Source of the DNA: Myxococcales bacterium
Lineage (GTDB): Bacteria; Myxococcota; Myxococcia; Myxococcales; Myxococcaceae
DNA: 64,000 nt
Reading direction: 5' to 3'
NCBI GenBank assembly: GCA_030681895.1
Contig: JAUXRI010000117.1
Location: forward strand, 28,568 to 92,567
In this document: piece after piece, positions 20,428 through 28,762 of the stretch
Numbering within the stretch: position 1 is the first letter of the stretch
Layout of the letters: every line of letters starts with the position of its first letter
Made by a program: the position numbers and the translations under genes
The notes under the pieces: generated by a model
The model's database searches: none
The model's input: the letters and a program-made list of their open reading frames with translations, nothing else
What the model was told of the DNA's origin: nothing

Positions 20428-21020
20428 GGGGCCTCCAATGCAACGTGCGCGGCGATGTGTCGTTCGGCCGCGAGCACGTACCGCTTCGTCGTCGACAGGC
20501 TCTTCCCCATCGCCTCGGCGACGTCTTCGAGCTTCTCGCCTTCGACGTACCGCAACATCCACGCGAGGCGCTGAGCGACCGGCAGGCGGCGCAGCACCGC
20601 ATCGAGCACCGCGAGCTCACCTCTGGCCTCGACGCTCGCGACACCCGACGCGTGATGGTGCAACTGCGCGTCGGCCACCGCGTCGAGCCCCACCCACTTC
20701 AGCAGGCGCTCCCGGCGCAGCCGCTTGCTCGAGAGGCTCACCACGATGCTCAACAACCACGGGCGGAACTGCGTCGGGTTCTTCAGCTGCACCAGGCGCC
20801 CCAGACAGATGAGGAACGCGTCTTGAACGACGTCTTCGCCCGCCGACACGCTCCCGACGAGGCGCACCGCGGTCGACAACACGCCAGTGGCGAAGCGCCG
20901 GTACAACAGGCTCTCGGCGTCGCGGTCGCCAGCACGGGCGCGCATCACCAGGGCCTCGGTCGGCAGACCCTCGGCCAGCTGGAGCACCGGCGCGGCTGAC
21001 CGAAGCGGAGACGGTGTCAT
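20424..21020 (-). CDS. ECF-type RNA polymerase sigma factor (module 1)
   Basis: 198 residues from ATG 21020. Region 2 is seen in LLYRRFATGVLSTAVRLVG and GEDVVQDAFLICL; region 4 in LPVAQRLAWMLRYVEGEKLE, then the helix-turn-helix DVAEAMGKSLSTTKRYVLAA. It resembles the module 3 sigma (37922) in SKRLRRERLLKWVGLD versus SKRLRRRRLARFFGFD. The upstream region carries the GTGAGCC box also found before the module 3 sigma, which suggests autoregulation or a shared regulator. Confidence 0.93.
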   Translation of the reverse strand: MTPSPLRSAAPVLQLAEGLPTEALVMRARAGDRDAESLLYRRFATGVLSTAVRLVGSVSAGEDVVQDAFLICLGRLVQLKNPTQFRPWLLSIVVSLSSKRLRRERLLKWVGLDAVADAQLHHHASGVASVEARGELAVLDAVLRRLPVAQRLAWMLRYVEGEKLEDVAEAMGKSLSTTKRYVLAAERHIAAHVALEAP

Positions 21021-21034
21021 TCCCAGGTGAAGAC

Positions 21035-21059
21035 CCTCGAGCCCGTGAAAGTGGCTCAC
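21035..21059 (-). promoter_or_regulatory. Shared promoter-like box, copy 1 (before sigma module 1)
   Basis: On the minus strand: GTGAGCCACTTT at 21059-21048, with TCGAGG ending at 21035. GTGAGCCACTTT is identical to 37878-37889 before the other ECF sigma gene. Here the spacer between GTGAGCC and TCGAGG is 12 bases; in the other two copies it is 11. The box ends 14 bases before the start codon. Promoter or operator function is inferred. Confidence 0.5.
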
Positions 21060-21141
21060 CGCGCGCGAAATTTCCACCGGTGACCTGTTTCTGGCCTGCC
21101 GCGGGTCCATCACCACACGCACTCGCGGAAGGGGACACTGC

Positions 21142-23055
21142 ATGAAGGTGGTTCGACGACGTCTGGGAGCAGCGCTGGTGATGGTGGGAGCCGCCTGTGC
21201 GCCACCCGAAGAGGGCGAGGTTGCGGCGCTTCGCACCGCAGGCCGCGGAACCGCCGAGCCCGAGACGCGCGTTGGGGAGCTGTCGTGGCCATCGCGAGGA
21301 CAGGCCCCGCTGACGGGTGGAACGCTGACGCTCCTGAGTGACGGCGTCGCTGCTGCGGCCGACCCAGACCGCTCGCTGGTGGCCTTCGTCGACCTCTCGC
21401 AGCACCGCGTGCGCGGCACCGTGAAGCTGCCCCCGGGGAGCCAGCCCACGCGCTCGGTCGAGGACGGCGCCGGCAACCTCCAGGTGCTCCTGCGAGGCAC
21501 CGGCCAGGTGGCCACGCTCTCGCCGAAGACGCTGACCGTCGTCGCGCTCGAGTCGGTGTGCGCCGAGCCCCGAGGCATCACGTGGGACGGGGTTCAACGA
21601 CGAACGCTCATCGCCTGCGCCACCGGAGAGCTGATCAGCCGGCCGCTCGAGGGCCCCGCTTCCGTGATGCGGCCGGGCGGCGAGCTGCGCGACGTGATGG
21701 TGCGCGGCACCGGCGTCGTCGTCTCGACCTTCCGGGCGTCGCGGCTGTCGACGGTCACCCCCGAGGGCGTCGCGCGCCCCCTGGGCGTTCCTCCGCGCGT
21801 CCCGTTCGGTGTCTTCGAGGACGCGCCGGTCGCCTTCGTGCCCAACACGGCGTGGAAGACGCTCGCGCTGCCCTCAGGAGCCCTCGCCATGGTGCACCAG
21901 CGGTCGGTCGATGGAGACGTGCGCTCCACCACCGAGCTCGCCGGTCCCGAGTTCGTGCTCGAGACGACCACGACCTACGTGCCGCGCGTGGTGAAGGCTC
22001 CGGCCTACTACGGCGGTGACATCGTCGTGATGGACCCGGTCGACCACACGACCGAGCGCGCGGTCTGCACGACGGGCGTGGTGCGCTCGGCCGTCACGGT
22101 GTTCAGCCCGGACGGCACGGTGCGGGGCTCGCACGAAGTGTTGGGCATTCTGCCCATCGACGCCGCCGCGTCACCCAGCGGGCTCGAGCTCGCCGTCGTG
22201 GCGGCAGGGAATCACCAGGTGACGCGCGTGAACCTCGCGGCCGTCACGTCGGTCGAAGGCCGCGCGTGCGGGCCCGTGCAGAGACCAGCGCCGAGTCCAG
22301 CCGACGACGCCATCGGCCAGCCGACGGGCGTCACGTACCTGCCAGACGGTGCGTTGCTCGTTCACTCGAGGCAGCCAGCGAGACTGCTGGTGCTCGAGCC
22401 CGACAACACCGTGCGCGAGGCCTTCTGGTTGCCTGAAGACGGGCCGCCCGCGACGCCTGGCCACACGCTGTTTCACACCGCGCCCAAAGCCGTGGCCTGC
22501 GCGTCCTGTCATCCCGAAGGGGGCGACGATGGCCACGTGTGGAAGCTCCCGGGCCTGGTTCGGCGCACGCAGCCACTCACCGGAGGCATCGCGCGCACCG
22601 CGCCGTACCACTGGTCTGGCGACCGCGCCGACATGCGCGACATCCTGAACGACACCTTCGTGAACCGCATGGGTGGCAACGCTCAAGACACCAGCGTCGT
22701 GGCCGACCTCACCGCCTTCCTCGATGCGCTGCCGGCGAGGGTGACTTCGGCGCCCGTGGGAGTCGAGCAGGTGAAGCAGGGGAAGTCGGTGTTCAGCGCC
22801 GTCGGGTGTGGCTCGTGCCACGCCGGTCCGCTCCTCACCAACAACGCGAGCGTCGACGTCGGCACCGGAGCCGTCTTCCAGGTGCCCTCGCTGGTCGGCC
22901 TCGGCGCCCGCGCGCCGTACATGCATGACGGGTGCGCGACGACGATGCGGGAGCGCTTCACGAAGCCCGGCTGCGGCGGGACGAAACACGGCGACGTGTC
23001 GAAGCTGAGCGCCGTCGAGCTCGACGCGCTCGTCGACTACCTGACGACGCTGTAG
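21142..23055 (+). CDS. Beta-propeller and di-haem cytochrome c lipoprotein
   Basis: 637 residues from ATG 21142, with AAGGGG upstream. The lipoprotein signal ends VMVGAAC. The first ~430 residues have repeated propeller-like strands (GLELAVVAAGNHQVTRVNL, GVTYLPDGALLVHSRQP) like YVTN-type propellers. The C-terminal 200 residues hold two haem motifs, CASCH and CGSCH, with the helical context of di-haem cytochrome c peroxidase/MauG relatives (LPGLVRRTQPLTGG, PSLVGLGARAPYMHDG). It probably oxidises or reduces something at the envelope; the substrate is unknown. Its 3' end has been partly duplicated into the following intergenic bases. Confidence 0.85.
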   Translation: MKVVRRRLGAALVMVGAACAPPEEGEVAALRTAGRGTAEPETRVGELSWPSRGQAPLTGGTLTLLSDGVAAAADPDRSLVAFVDLSQHRVRGTVKLPPGSQPTRSVEDGAGNLQVLLRGTGQVATLSPKTLTVVALESVCAEPRGITWDGVQRRTLIACATGELISRPLEGPASVMRPGGELRDVMVRGTGVVVSTFRASRLSTVTPEGVARPLGVPPRVPFGVFEDAPVAFVPNTAWKTLALPSGALAMVHQRSVDGDVRSTTELAGPEFVLETTTTYVPRVVKAPAYYGGDIVVMDPVDHTTERAVCTTGVVRSAVTVFSPDGTVRGSHEVLGILPIDAAASPSGLELAVVAAGNHQVTRVNLAAVTSVEGRACGPVQRPAPSPADDAIGQPTGVTYLPDGALLVHSRQPARLLVLEPDNTVREAFWLPEDGPPATPGHTLFHTAPKAVACASCHPEGGDDGHVWKLPGLVRRTQPLTGGIARTAPYHWSGDRADMRDILNDTFVNRMGGNAQDTSVVADLTAFLDALPARVTSAPVGVEQVKQGKSVFSAVGCGSCHAGPLLTNNASVDVGTGAVFQVPSLVGLGARAPYMHDGCATTMRERFTKPGCGGTKHGDVSKLSAVELDALVDYLTTL

Positions 23056-23133
23056 CCCTCAGCTCCGGCGTCCGAAGCACGGCGACGTCTCGAATCTGAG
23101 CGCTGACGACGCTGGAGCCGCTCAGCTCCGGCG
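22984..23133. repeat. Decayed tandem duplication at the end of the cytochrome gene
   Basis: Bases 22984-23012 (ACACGGCGACGTGTCGAA, then GCTGAGCGC) reappear at about 23077-23103 with few changes (GCACGGCGACGTCTCGAA, then TCTGAGCGC). The bases around the stop codon, CTGACGACGCTG then AGCTCCGGCG (23041-23070), reappear at 23103-23133 and run into the 3' end of malQ. The second copy lacks about 30 central bases. The last codons of malQ therefore lie inside one copy. Confidence 0.75.
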
Positions 23134-24651
23134 GGCTTCTCGCGTCAGCCTCGCGAGCCAGTCCGCCGCGCGCGCCGTGGCTTCCCCCGTGGTGAGCGAC
23201 TCGACCGACGGGCGCATGCGGTAGGCCCAGTTGTGCGGGCCGACGGTGCCGGGCGTATTCACCCGCTCGGACTCACCGAAGACGTCGCCCCAGGGAATGA
23301 TGCTCCACGCACTCTGCGCGTTGAGGCACGCCTGCAGCAGCGCCTCATGCACCTCGGGGCTGAACGTGGCCGGCGCGGCGGTGAAGCGAAACAGCTCGGG
23401 CCACACGCGGCACACCGTCTCGCGCTCCCACGCTGCGGCGGTCTCCCACCACGTGCGCATCATCTCGGTGTCGTGCGTGCCCGTGGTGACGAGCGACACC
23501 TCGGGGTAGTGGCGCGGGTCGCGGTAGACGCCGTCTTCGCGGCTCCAGCGCATCACCTGGTAGCCGGGCAGGCCGAGCTGGGCGAGCGTGTCTTTGGCGA
23601 AGCGGGGAATCACGCCGAGGTCTTCGGCCACGATGCTGGTGCCGTCGGAGAGGATGCGGAAGTTGCGCTCTCCGCGTCGTTGCTGCGAGGGCTGATCAGC
23701 CGGCACGAAGCGGCCTTTGGGCGTCTGCGCGTCGCGGATGTACTGGCGGAAGTAGCCGATGGCGTGGTCGATGCGGCGCGTGTCGTAGGTGGCGGCCGCG
23801 GCCTTCGCGCGAGCCCGAATCCACGTGTCGCCGTCCTGCTCCATCGCCTCGAAGTCGAACCAGGGCAGGCCCCAGTCCTGGCCGTCGGCGGAGAAGTCGT
23901 CGGGCGGCACGCCGAGGCGCGCGTCGCGGCGCAGGTACTTCGCGTTCGCCCAGCAGTCAGCGCTGTCCTGGCCGATGATGAACGGCTCGTCGCCGCACAG
24001 GAGCACCTGGCGCGCCTTCGCCTGCTGACGAACGCGCTTCCACTGCGAGTCGCACACCCACTGCAGCCATTGGTGGTAGCGCGTGCGCTTCGCGTGTTCC
24101 TTGCGGGCGGCGTCGAGGGCTTTGGGGTCACGCGTCGAGAGGCCTTTGGGCCACTCCCACCACGGCTTCGCGTCGAACGCCTCGGAGAGCGAGGAGTACA
24201 GCGCGTAGTTCTCGAGCCAGAAGGCCTGCTCGCTGCAGAAGCGCTCGAACTCGGTGCGGCGGGCGGTAGCGCCCTGCCCTTCGAAGGTGGCGAACGCGCG
24301 CTGGAGCGCGGCGGTCTTGAGCGGGAAGACGAGGTCGTACCGAATGGTGGGCGAGGCCTTCGCCTCGGCGAGCTGCTTCTTCTCGACGTCGGTCCACGCC
24401 ACGCCTTCAGGCATCCACTCGAGGTGGATGAAGAGCGGGTTGAGGCCGAACGCGCTGCGGGTCGAATACGGGCTCGGGTCGCCGGGCGTCGTGGGGAGCA
24501 ACGGCAGCACCATCAACATGCGCTGCTGCGCGCGCTGCATCCACGCGAAGAAGGGGTCGAGCGCCGCGAAGTCACCAACGCCAGAATCGGCATCGGAGCG
24601 GAACGAGAAGAGCGGCTGGAGGATGCCTGAGAGTCGTCCGAACGGGAGCAT
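23122..24651 (-). CDS. malQ: 4-alpha-glucanotransferase (amylomaltase)
   Basis: 509 residues from ATG 24651, with AGGGG 6 bases upstream. It is a GH77 enzyme: the catalytic nucleophile is Asp 295 in RRIDHAIGYF, the acid/base Glu is in IVAEDLGVIP, and the third carboxylate is in TGTHDTEMMRTWW. The N-terminus RLSGILQPLFSFRSD is typical. It moves alpha-1,4-glucan segments between maltodextrins in cytoplasmic glycogen and maltodextrin use. No other glycogen gene is adjacent. Confidence 0.95.
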   Translation of the reverse strand: MLPFGRLSGILQPLFSFRSDADSGVGDFAALDPFFAWMQRAQQRMLMVLPLLPTTPGDPSPYSTRSAFGLNPLFIHLEWMPEGVAWTDVEKKQLAEAKASPTIRYDLVFPLKTAALQRAFATFEGQGATARRTEFERFCSEQAFWLENYALYSSLSEAFDAKPWWEWPKGLSTRDPKALDAARKEHAKRTRYHQWLQWVCDSQWKRVRQQAKARQVLLCGDEPFIIGQDSADCWANAKYLRRDARLGVPPDDFSADGQDWGLPWFDFEAMEQDGDTWIRARAKAAAATYDTRRIDHAIGYFRQYIRDAQTPKGRFVPADQPSQQRRGERNFRILSDGTSIVAEDLGVIPRFAKDTLAQLGLPGYQVMRWSREDGVYRDPRHYPEVSLVTTGTHDTEMMRTWWETAAAWERETVCRVWPELFRFTAAPATFSPEVHEALLQACLNAQSAWSIIPWGDVFGESERVNTPGTVGPHNWAYRMRPSVESLTTGEATARAADWLARLTREARRS

Positions 24652-24768
24652 GCCCAGCCCCTGTACCACCCGTGGTGCCGGTTGCGTCGAGGAGAGGTTG
24701 AGGCGTTTCAAAGTCGTGACGGCAGCGGCTTGATCTGCTGCGGGAAGGTTGATCAAGAACCGCGACGC

Positions 24769-24912
24769 ATGGCGAAACCGAAACGCATCAATTTGAAAGG
24801 TCGGCTGGCGGCACGGCTCGCAGCCGCGCTCGAGGCTGGGGAAGCGAGCGGGTTCACCAGAACGTACTCGTTGAAGAAGGTGCTCGAGGCCGTCGCGCGC
24901 GCGAAGCGCTGA
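24769..24912 (+). CDS. Small basic protein, 47 residues
   Basis: ATG 24769 opens 47 codons with mostly G/C third positions after the first nine. The product is basic and probably one or two helices (LKGRLAARLAAALEAG, then YSLKKVLEAVARAKR). No family recognised. It lies between malQ (divergent) and the phenylalanine hydroxylase gene (same strand). No strong ribosome site, so it may be spurious. Confidence 0.4.
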   Translation: MAKPKRINLKGRLAARLAAALEAGEASGFTRTYSLKKVLEAVARAKR

Positions 24913-25033
24913 CGACGCGCACTCTGCCGCTGTGCAACGGCTCGACAGACTCTGGCAGGACTCTGTCACTATCGTCTCGACGCCTCCCGACAGTACCGTT
25001 CGCGGTTCCTCATCCCCCCGGGGCCTCCTCGAC

Positions 25034-25780
25034 ATGCTGCAACCTGCGACCGCCACGCCCGCCGCGCCGTTCCTGACCACCGCTCGCCGCACCTTCACCG
25101 ACGACGAGAACGCGACGTGGGGTGAAGTCATTCGCACGCAGCGCCCGCGCCGCATGGAGCAGCTCGTTCCCATGTTCTCGAAGGGCCTCGCCGCCCTCGA
25201 CATGGACCGCGACACCGTGCCCGCGCTCGAAGACGTCAACGCGAAGCTGGTCGCGCTCACCGGCTGGCGCGGCGAGTACGTGAAGGGCCTCGAAGACGGG
25301 CGCGGCTTCTACTCGCTGCTGCGCGACAAGAAGTTCCCCATCGGCAACTTCGTGCGCGACCGTAAAGACCTCAACTACACGCCCGAGCCCGACATCATTC
25401 ACGACCTCTACGGGCACATCCCCTTTCACGCGGATCAGACGTACGCCGACGCGCTCCACCGCTACGGCGAGTTCGCCTGCAAGTTCCTCGACGACCCGGT
25501 GCGCCTGCGCCGCCTCGAGCGCTTCTTCTGGTTCACCTACGAGTTCGGCCTCGTCGAGACGAAGGCCGGCCGCCGCATCTTCGGAGCCGGCATCGCCTCG
25601 AGCATCGGCGAGTGCGTGTACGCGTTGCGCGGCGAGCCCGAGGTGATTCCGTTCGAAGTCGAGACCATCTGCGCGCACGAGTTCCGCATCGACCAGATGC
25701 AGAAGCGCCTCTTCGTCATGCCGTCCATCGAGGCGCTGTACGAGTCGTGGCCGAAGCTGATGGCCGTCGTCTCGCGCTGA
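25034..25780 (+). CDS. phhA: Phenylalanine 4-hydroxylase
   Basis: 248 residues from ATG 25034; a longer frame opens at 24932. The non-haem iron ligands of aromatic amino acid hydroxylases are visible: His 123 and His 128 in IIHDLYGHIPF and Glu 170 in FTYEFGLVE. The same spacing occurs in other bacterial enzymes. FGAGIASSIGE is the conserved segment after them. It converts phenylalanine to tyrosine with tetrahydropterin and oxygen. Length fits the monomeric bacterial form without an ACT domain. No pterin-recycling gene is adjacent. Confidence 0.95.
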   Translation: MLQPATATPAAPFLTTARRTFTDDENATWGEVIRTQRPRRMEQLVPMFSKGLAALDMDRDTVPALEDVNAKLVALTGWRGEYVKGLEDGRGFYSLLRDKKFPIGNFVRDRKDLNYTPEPDIIHDLYGHIPFHADQTYADALHRYGEFACKFLDDPVRLRRLERFFWFTYEFGLVETKAGRRIFGAGIASSIGECVYALRGEPEVIPFEVETICAHEFRIDQMQKRLFVMPSIEALYESWPKLMAVVSR

Positions 25781-25895
25781 CCTGGGTTCGCGCCAGGTGC
25801 GCCAATCGAGTCTGAAACTTTCGACATTCCATGTGCCTGTTTTCGGACTCGCTGAAGACGAGTCGTGGCCGAAACTCTGACCTACGCTGCGGCGC

Positions 25896-27107
25896 ATGCG
25901 CCACCTCCTCCTCGTCGCCGTGCTCGTCAGCGGCTGCGCCACGATGTCTCCCGCCAGACGCGCGGCGCTGGAGCAGGACGCACAACCAGCGGTCGACGCG
26001 CTCAAGAGCGCCGACTTCGACGTCGCCATCACACGCGCGACCGAGAGCCTGGGCCGCGACGAGAAGAACGCTCGCGCCGCGGCCGTGCTCGCCATCTCGC
26101 TGTTCCGCAAGGCGCTCCACGACGCAGTCACTGACGCCGTCACCTTCGCCGGCTCGGTCGCCGTCTCGTCGCTCGGCCGCGGCTCGTTCTTCAACCGCGA
26201 CTACCTCGATTTCGCGCTCACCCGCCTCGATGGACGGCTCGCTGACGTCGACAGCGCGCTCGCGAAGGCCGAGACCGACCCGGGCTTCACGCTCGACCTC
26301 TGCCTGGCCTGTTGGCAGGTCGACTGGAACCGCTCCGGTGAAGTGGACCGGCGTGACGAGAAGCTGCTGCAGATCGAGCTCGATGAGCGCGGCGAGGAGC
26401 TGCCGGAAGACGACGCGCGTCGGCGTCCCACCTTCCACTTCGACCACGCCGACGTCTTGTGGCTCCGCGCGCTGGTGATGTTCGGCCGCTCCGTCACCGC
26501 GTTCGTGCAGGGCTGGGACCCCGACGTCAACGCGCTCATGCAAACGAAAGATTCGCTCTCGGTGAAGGTGCGCGACGCGAAGTCGCTCGAGACGTCACGC
26601 ACGCATCTGCTGGCTGGCCTGGGCCACGCTCGACGCTGTCGAATCGCCGTGCTCGCCGAGACCGACGACGAACGCGAGTGGTTGCCGAACCCGACGCAGC
26701 GCTCCCACGCGATGCCGTTGAAGGTCGACGCCGCGCTCTTCGAGACGTGGGCCGGAGTGCTCGATGACGTCGAGGCGCTGGTGACGGGCCGCGAAGGGCT
26801 CTCGGTGACCGAGCTCGCGCAGCTGGGAAAACACCAGTGGCCGAAGCCTCCCACGGGGTTCCTCGACCTCAGCCGCTTCTATCGGCCGGTGCCTTTCGTG
26901 CTCGTTGCCGACGATGCCGTCATGTCGTCTCGTGAAGACGATGGCGCCGCCCTGGAGCGTTTTCTCTCGAAGTCGCTCGGCGATGGCTTCCGTTCCACCA
27001 TGCCGAAGTCACGTCTGCCTGGCCGCCTCACCCGCATGCGCGACGAGATGGAGCGCGGGGAAGAGTCGTTCGAGAAGAAGCTGCGGTACCTGTTCTGGCT
27101 GAACTGA
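25896..27107 (+). CDS. Lipoprotein of unknown function with an EF-hand-like loop
   Basis: 403 residues from ATG 25896; the lipoprotein signal ends VLVSGC. The N-terminal region is helical and TPR-like (KSADFDVAITRATESLGRDE). A 12-residue loop at about 147-158, DWNRSGEVDRRD, has the acidic pattern of an EF-hand calcium site. The rest is soluble and helical. No family recognised. The next gene on the same strand begins 112 bases later, across the palindromes at 27112. Confidence 0.7.
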   Translation: MRHLLLVAVLVSGCATMSPARRAALEQDAQPAVDALKSADFDVAITRATESLGRDEKNARAAAVLAISLFRKALHDAVTDAVTFAGSVAVSSLGRGSFFNRDYLDFALTRLDGRLADVDSALAKAETDPGFTLDLCLACWQVDWNRSGEVDRRDEKLLQIELDERGEELPEDDARRRPTFHFDHADVLWLRALVMFGRSVTAFVQGWDPDVNALMQTKDSLSVKVRDAKSLETSRTHLLAGLGHARRCRIAVLAETDDEREWLPNPTQRSHAMPLKVDAALFETWAGVLDDVEALVTGREGLSVTELAQLGKHQWPKPPTGFLDLSRFYRPVPFVLVADDAVMSSREDDGAALERFLSKSLGDGFRSTMPKSRLPGRLTRMRDEMERGEESFEKKLRYLFWLN

Positions 27108-27111
27108 AGCC

Positions 27112-27138
27112 TGCACACCGGTGTGCAACGGGTTGCAG
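27112..27138. promoter_or_regulatory. Two overlapping palindromes, candidate operator or terminator
   Basis: TGCACACCGGTGTGCA (27112-27127) is a perfect 16-base palindrome. It overlaps TGCAAC GG GTTGCA (27124-27137), another inverted repeat. The pair sits 5 bases after the lipoprotein stop and about 82 bases before the next start, so it could terminate the first gene or serve as a repressor site for the second. No T tract follows. Confidence 0.5.
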
Positions 27139-27219
27139 TTCCTCCTGGCCTGAGGGGGCAGAAGGCTCCTTCCTTCAGTGACTTGGGAGCGCGCCCCGGG
27201 TTTGCAATCCACCCGGTCC

Positions 27220-28047
27220 ATGCTCACCACACGCACTGACGGAACCCTGGTTCAGAAGCTCTCGGCGACCCGCGCCATCATGCCGTTGCTCATGCAGACC
27301 CGAACGGAGTCGGCGGTGTACTTCGAGCAGGAGCTCGACGTGACCGAGACGATGCGCTTCGTCGACGCCTGGAACGAGGCGAACCCGGACAACCGCATCA
27401 CGCTGTTCCACGTGTACATGTGGGCCGTGGCGAACGCGCTCCACCAGCGCCCGCGCCTCAACCGCTTCATCTCGGGTGGCCGCATCTACCAACGCAAGGG
27501 CGTGCACCTCGCGTTCGCGGCGAAGAAGAAGAAGCTCGACGAAGAGGCCGCGCTGGTGACCATCAAGCGCGAGCTGCCGGAGGGCGCGTCGCTCGCCGAC
27601 GTGGCCGAGCTGATCAATTCCGACATCAAGTCGGGCCGCAGTGAGACGCCGCGCCCCGAAGACCGCGAGCTCGCGCTGACGCAGCGCCTGCCGCAGTTCA
27701 TGGTGCGCATCGCGCTGTGGGCGATGAAGCTGGCCGACCGCTGGAACCTGCTGCCGTCGTCGGTGATTGCGCACGACCCCTGCTACTCGAGCATGTTCGT
27801 CGCAAACCTCGGCAGCGTCGGCCTCGACGCCGCGTACCACCACCTCTTCGAGTGGGGGAATTGCCCCTTCTTCGCCACGCTCGGCCGCACGCGCCAGGTG
27901 GGGAACCGCGTGGTGGCGACGGTGAAGTACACGTTCGACGAGCGCATCGATGATGGGTTGTCGTGTGCGAAGTCGCTCGAGCTGGTGAAGGCGATGGTCG
28001 AGTCGCCGCAGCAGCGCGTGATGGCTCCCGTGAAGCGCGCCGCCTGA
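27220..28047 (+). CDS. Stand-alone E2-type acyltransferase catalytic domain, His replaced
   Basis: 275 residues from ATG 27220. The whole protein is the chloramphenicol-acetyltransferase-like fold of 2-oxoacid dehydrogenase E2 subunits: YFEQELDVTETMRFVDAWN, a HQRPRLNRF segment, SSMFVANLGSVGL (equivalent of the usual TISNLG) and a C-terminal FDERIDDG. Family members have DHRxxDG there, where His is catalytic; here it is Glu 241. There is no lipoyl or subunit-binding domain, and no E1 or E3 gene nearby. The activity is therefore uncertain. Confidence 0.8.
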   Translation: MLTTRTDGTLVQKLSATRAIMPLLMQTRTESAVYFEQELDVTETMRFVDAWNEANPDNRITLFHVYMWAVANALHQRPRLNRFISGGRIYQRKGVHLAFAAKKKKLDEEAALVTIKRELPEGASLADVAELINSDIKSGRSETPRPEDRELALTQRLPQFMVRIALWAMKLADRWNLLPSSVIAHDPCYSSMFVANLGSVGLDAAYHHLFEWGNCPFFATLGRTRQVGNRVVATVKYTFDERIDDGLSCAKSLELVKAMVESPQQRVMAPVKRAA

Positions 28048-28070
28048 CCGGGACCTCATCACCCGACCCG

Positions 28071-28694
28071 CTACGGCGTCTGCTGCTTCGTCACCCGCTG
28101 CATCATCTCGTGCTGACGTTGCATCGCGTCGTCACCCGAGGGCGCGGCGACCTTCGAAGCGGCAGACCACGTCTTCTCGTCGACGACGGCCTGCTTCCAG
28201 GCAGCGTGACAGGCCGTACAGGTCGCGAGCGTCTTGCCCAGCGCGTCCAGCACCGCCTTCCGGTCCTTCTTCTTCGCGGCCGCTCCAATCGAGTCGGCCG
28301 TCTGATGGAAGCCCAGCGCCTGATCAGAGAAGCCAGGCGCCCCCATGCCCATGTGGTTGCACATCTGCGCCATTTGCGGCGAGGGCGCGATGCGCGCGTT
28401 CGCCGTCTCGACAGCCGCAAAGTCGTCGGCAGCGAGGGCGACGACAATCTCCTGAACCGCGACGAGGTGGTCGCGCATGTTCTGCTTCTGGTGGTGCGCC
28501 ATCATGGGAATCAGCGGCACGGGCTTGCGCGTGTCCATCGCGTCGAGGGCGTCGAACGCCGCCACACGCGGGTCGACGACGGAAGTTGGCGCGGCCGCAG
28601 GCACGACGGGTGGAGCGGCCGGCGCGGGCGGCTCCGCGCGCTGGCACGCAGACAGGACGAGCGACAGGGACAACGCGGACAGACGAGGCGACAA
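28071..28694 (-). CDS. Cytochrome c'-like monohaem lipoprotein
   Basis: 207 residues from TTG 28694, chosen because AGGAG lies 7 bases upstream and the residues that follow form a lipoprotein signal (LSALSLSLVLSAC). A Pro/Ala linker leads to a four-helix region: QNMRDHLVAVQEIVVAL, then MGMGAPGFSDQALGFHQ, with one haem motif CTACH near the C-terminus. This is the pattern of class II (c' or c556) cytochromes. It is a paralogue of the 50803-51234 protein. It is 68 bases after the module 2 anti-sigma gene on the same strand and may be co-transcribed. Confidence 0.85.
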   Translation of the reverse strand: MSPRLSALSLSLVLSACQRAEPPAPAAPPVVPAAAPTSVVDPRVAAFDALDAMDTRKPVPLIPMMAHHQKQNMRDHLVAVQEIVVALAADDFAAVETANARIAPSPQMAQMCNHMGMGAPGFSDQALGFHQTADSIGAAAKKKDRKAVLDALGKTLATCTACHAAWKQAVVDEKTWSAASKVAAPSGDDAMQRQHEMMQRVTKQQTP

Positions 28695-28762
28695 GGGTGT
28701 TCTCCTGGAGCGGGCGAAAGTGAGAGGGCTGCCGTCGTGGAAGGGGTTCGTGGGCTTGCGCT

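Noticed and set aside
23233..24630. 465-codon plus-strand frame inside malQ
   Set aside because: Antisense shadow of a gene with intact GH77 catalytic residues.
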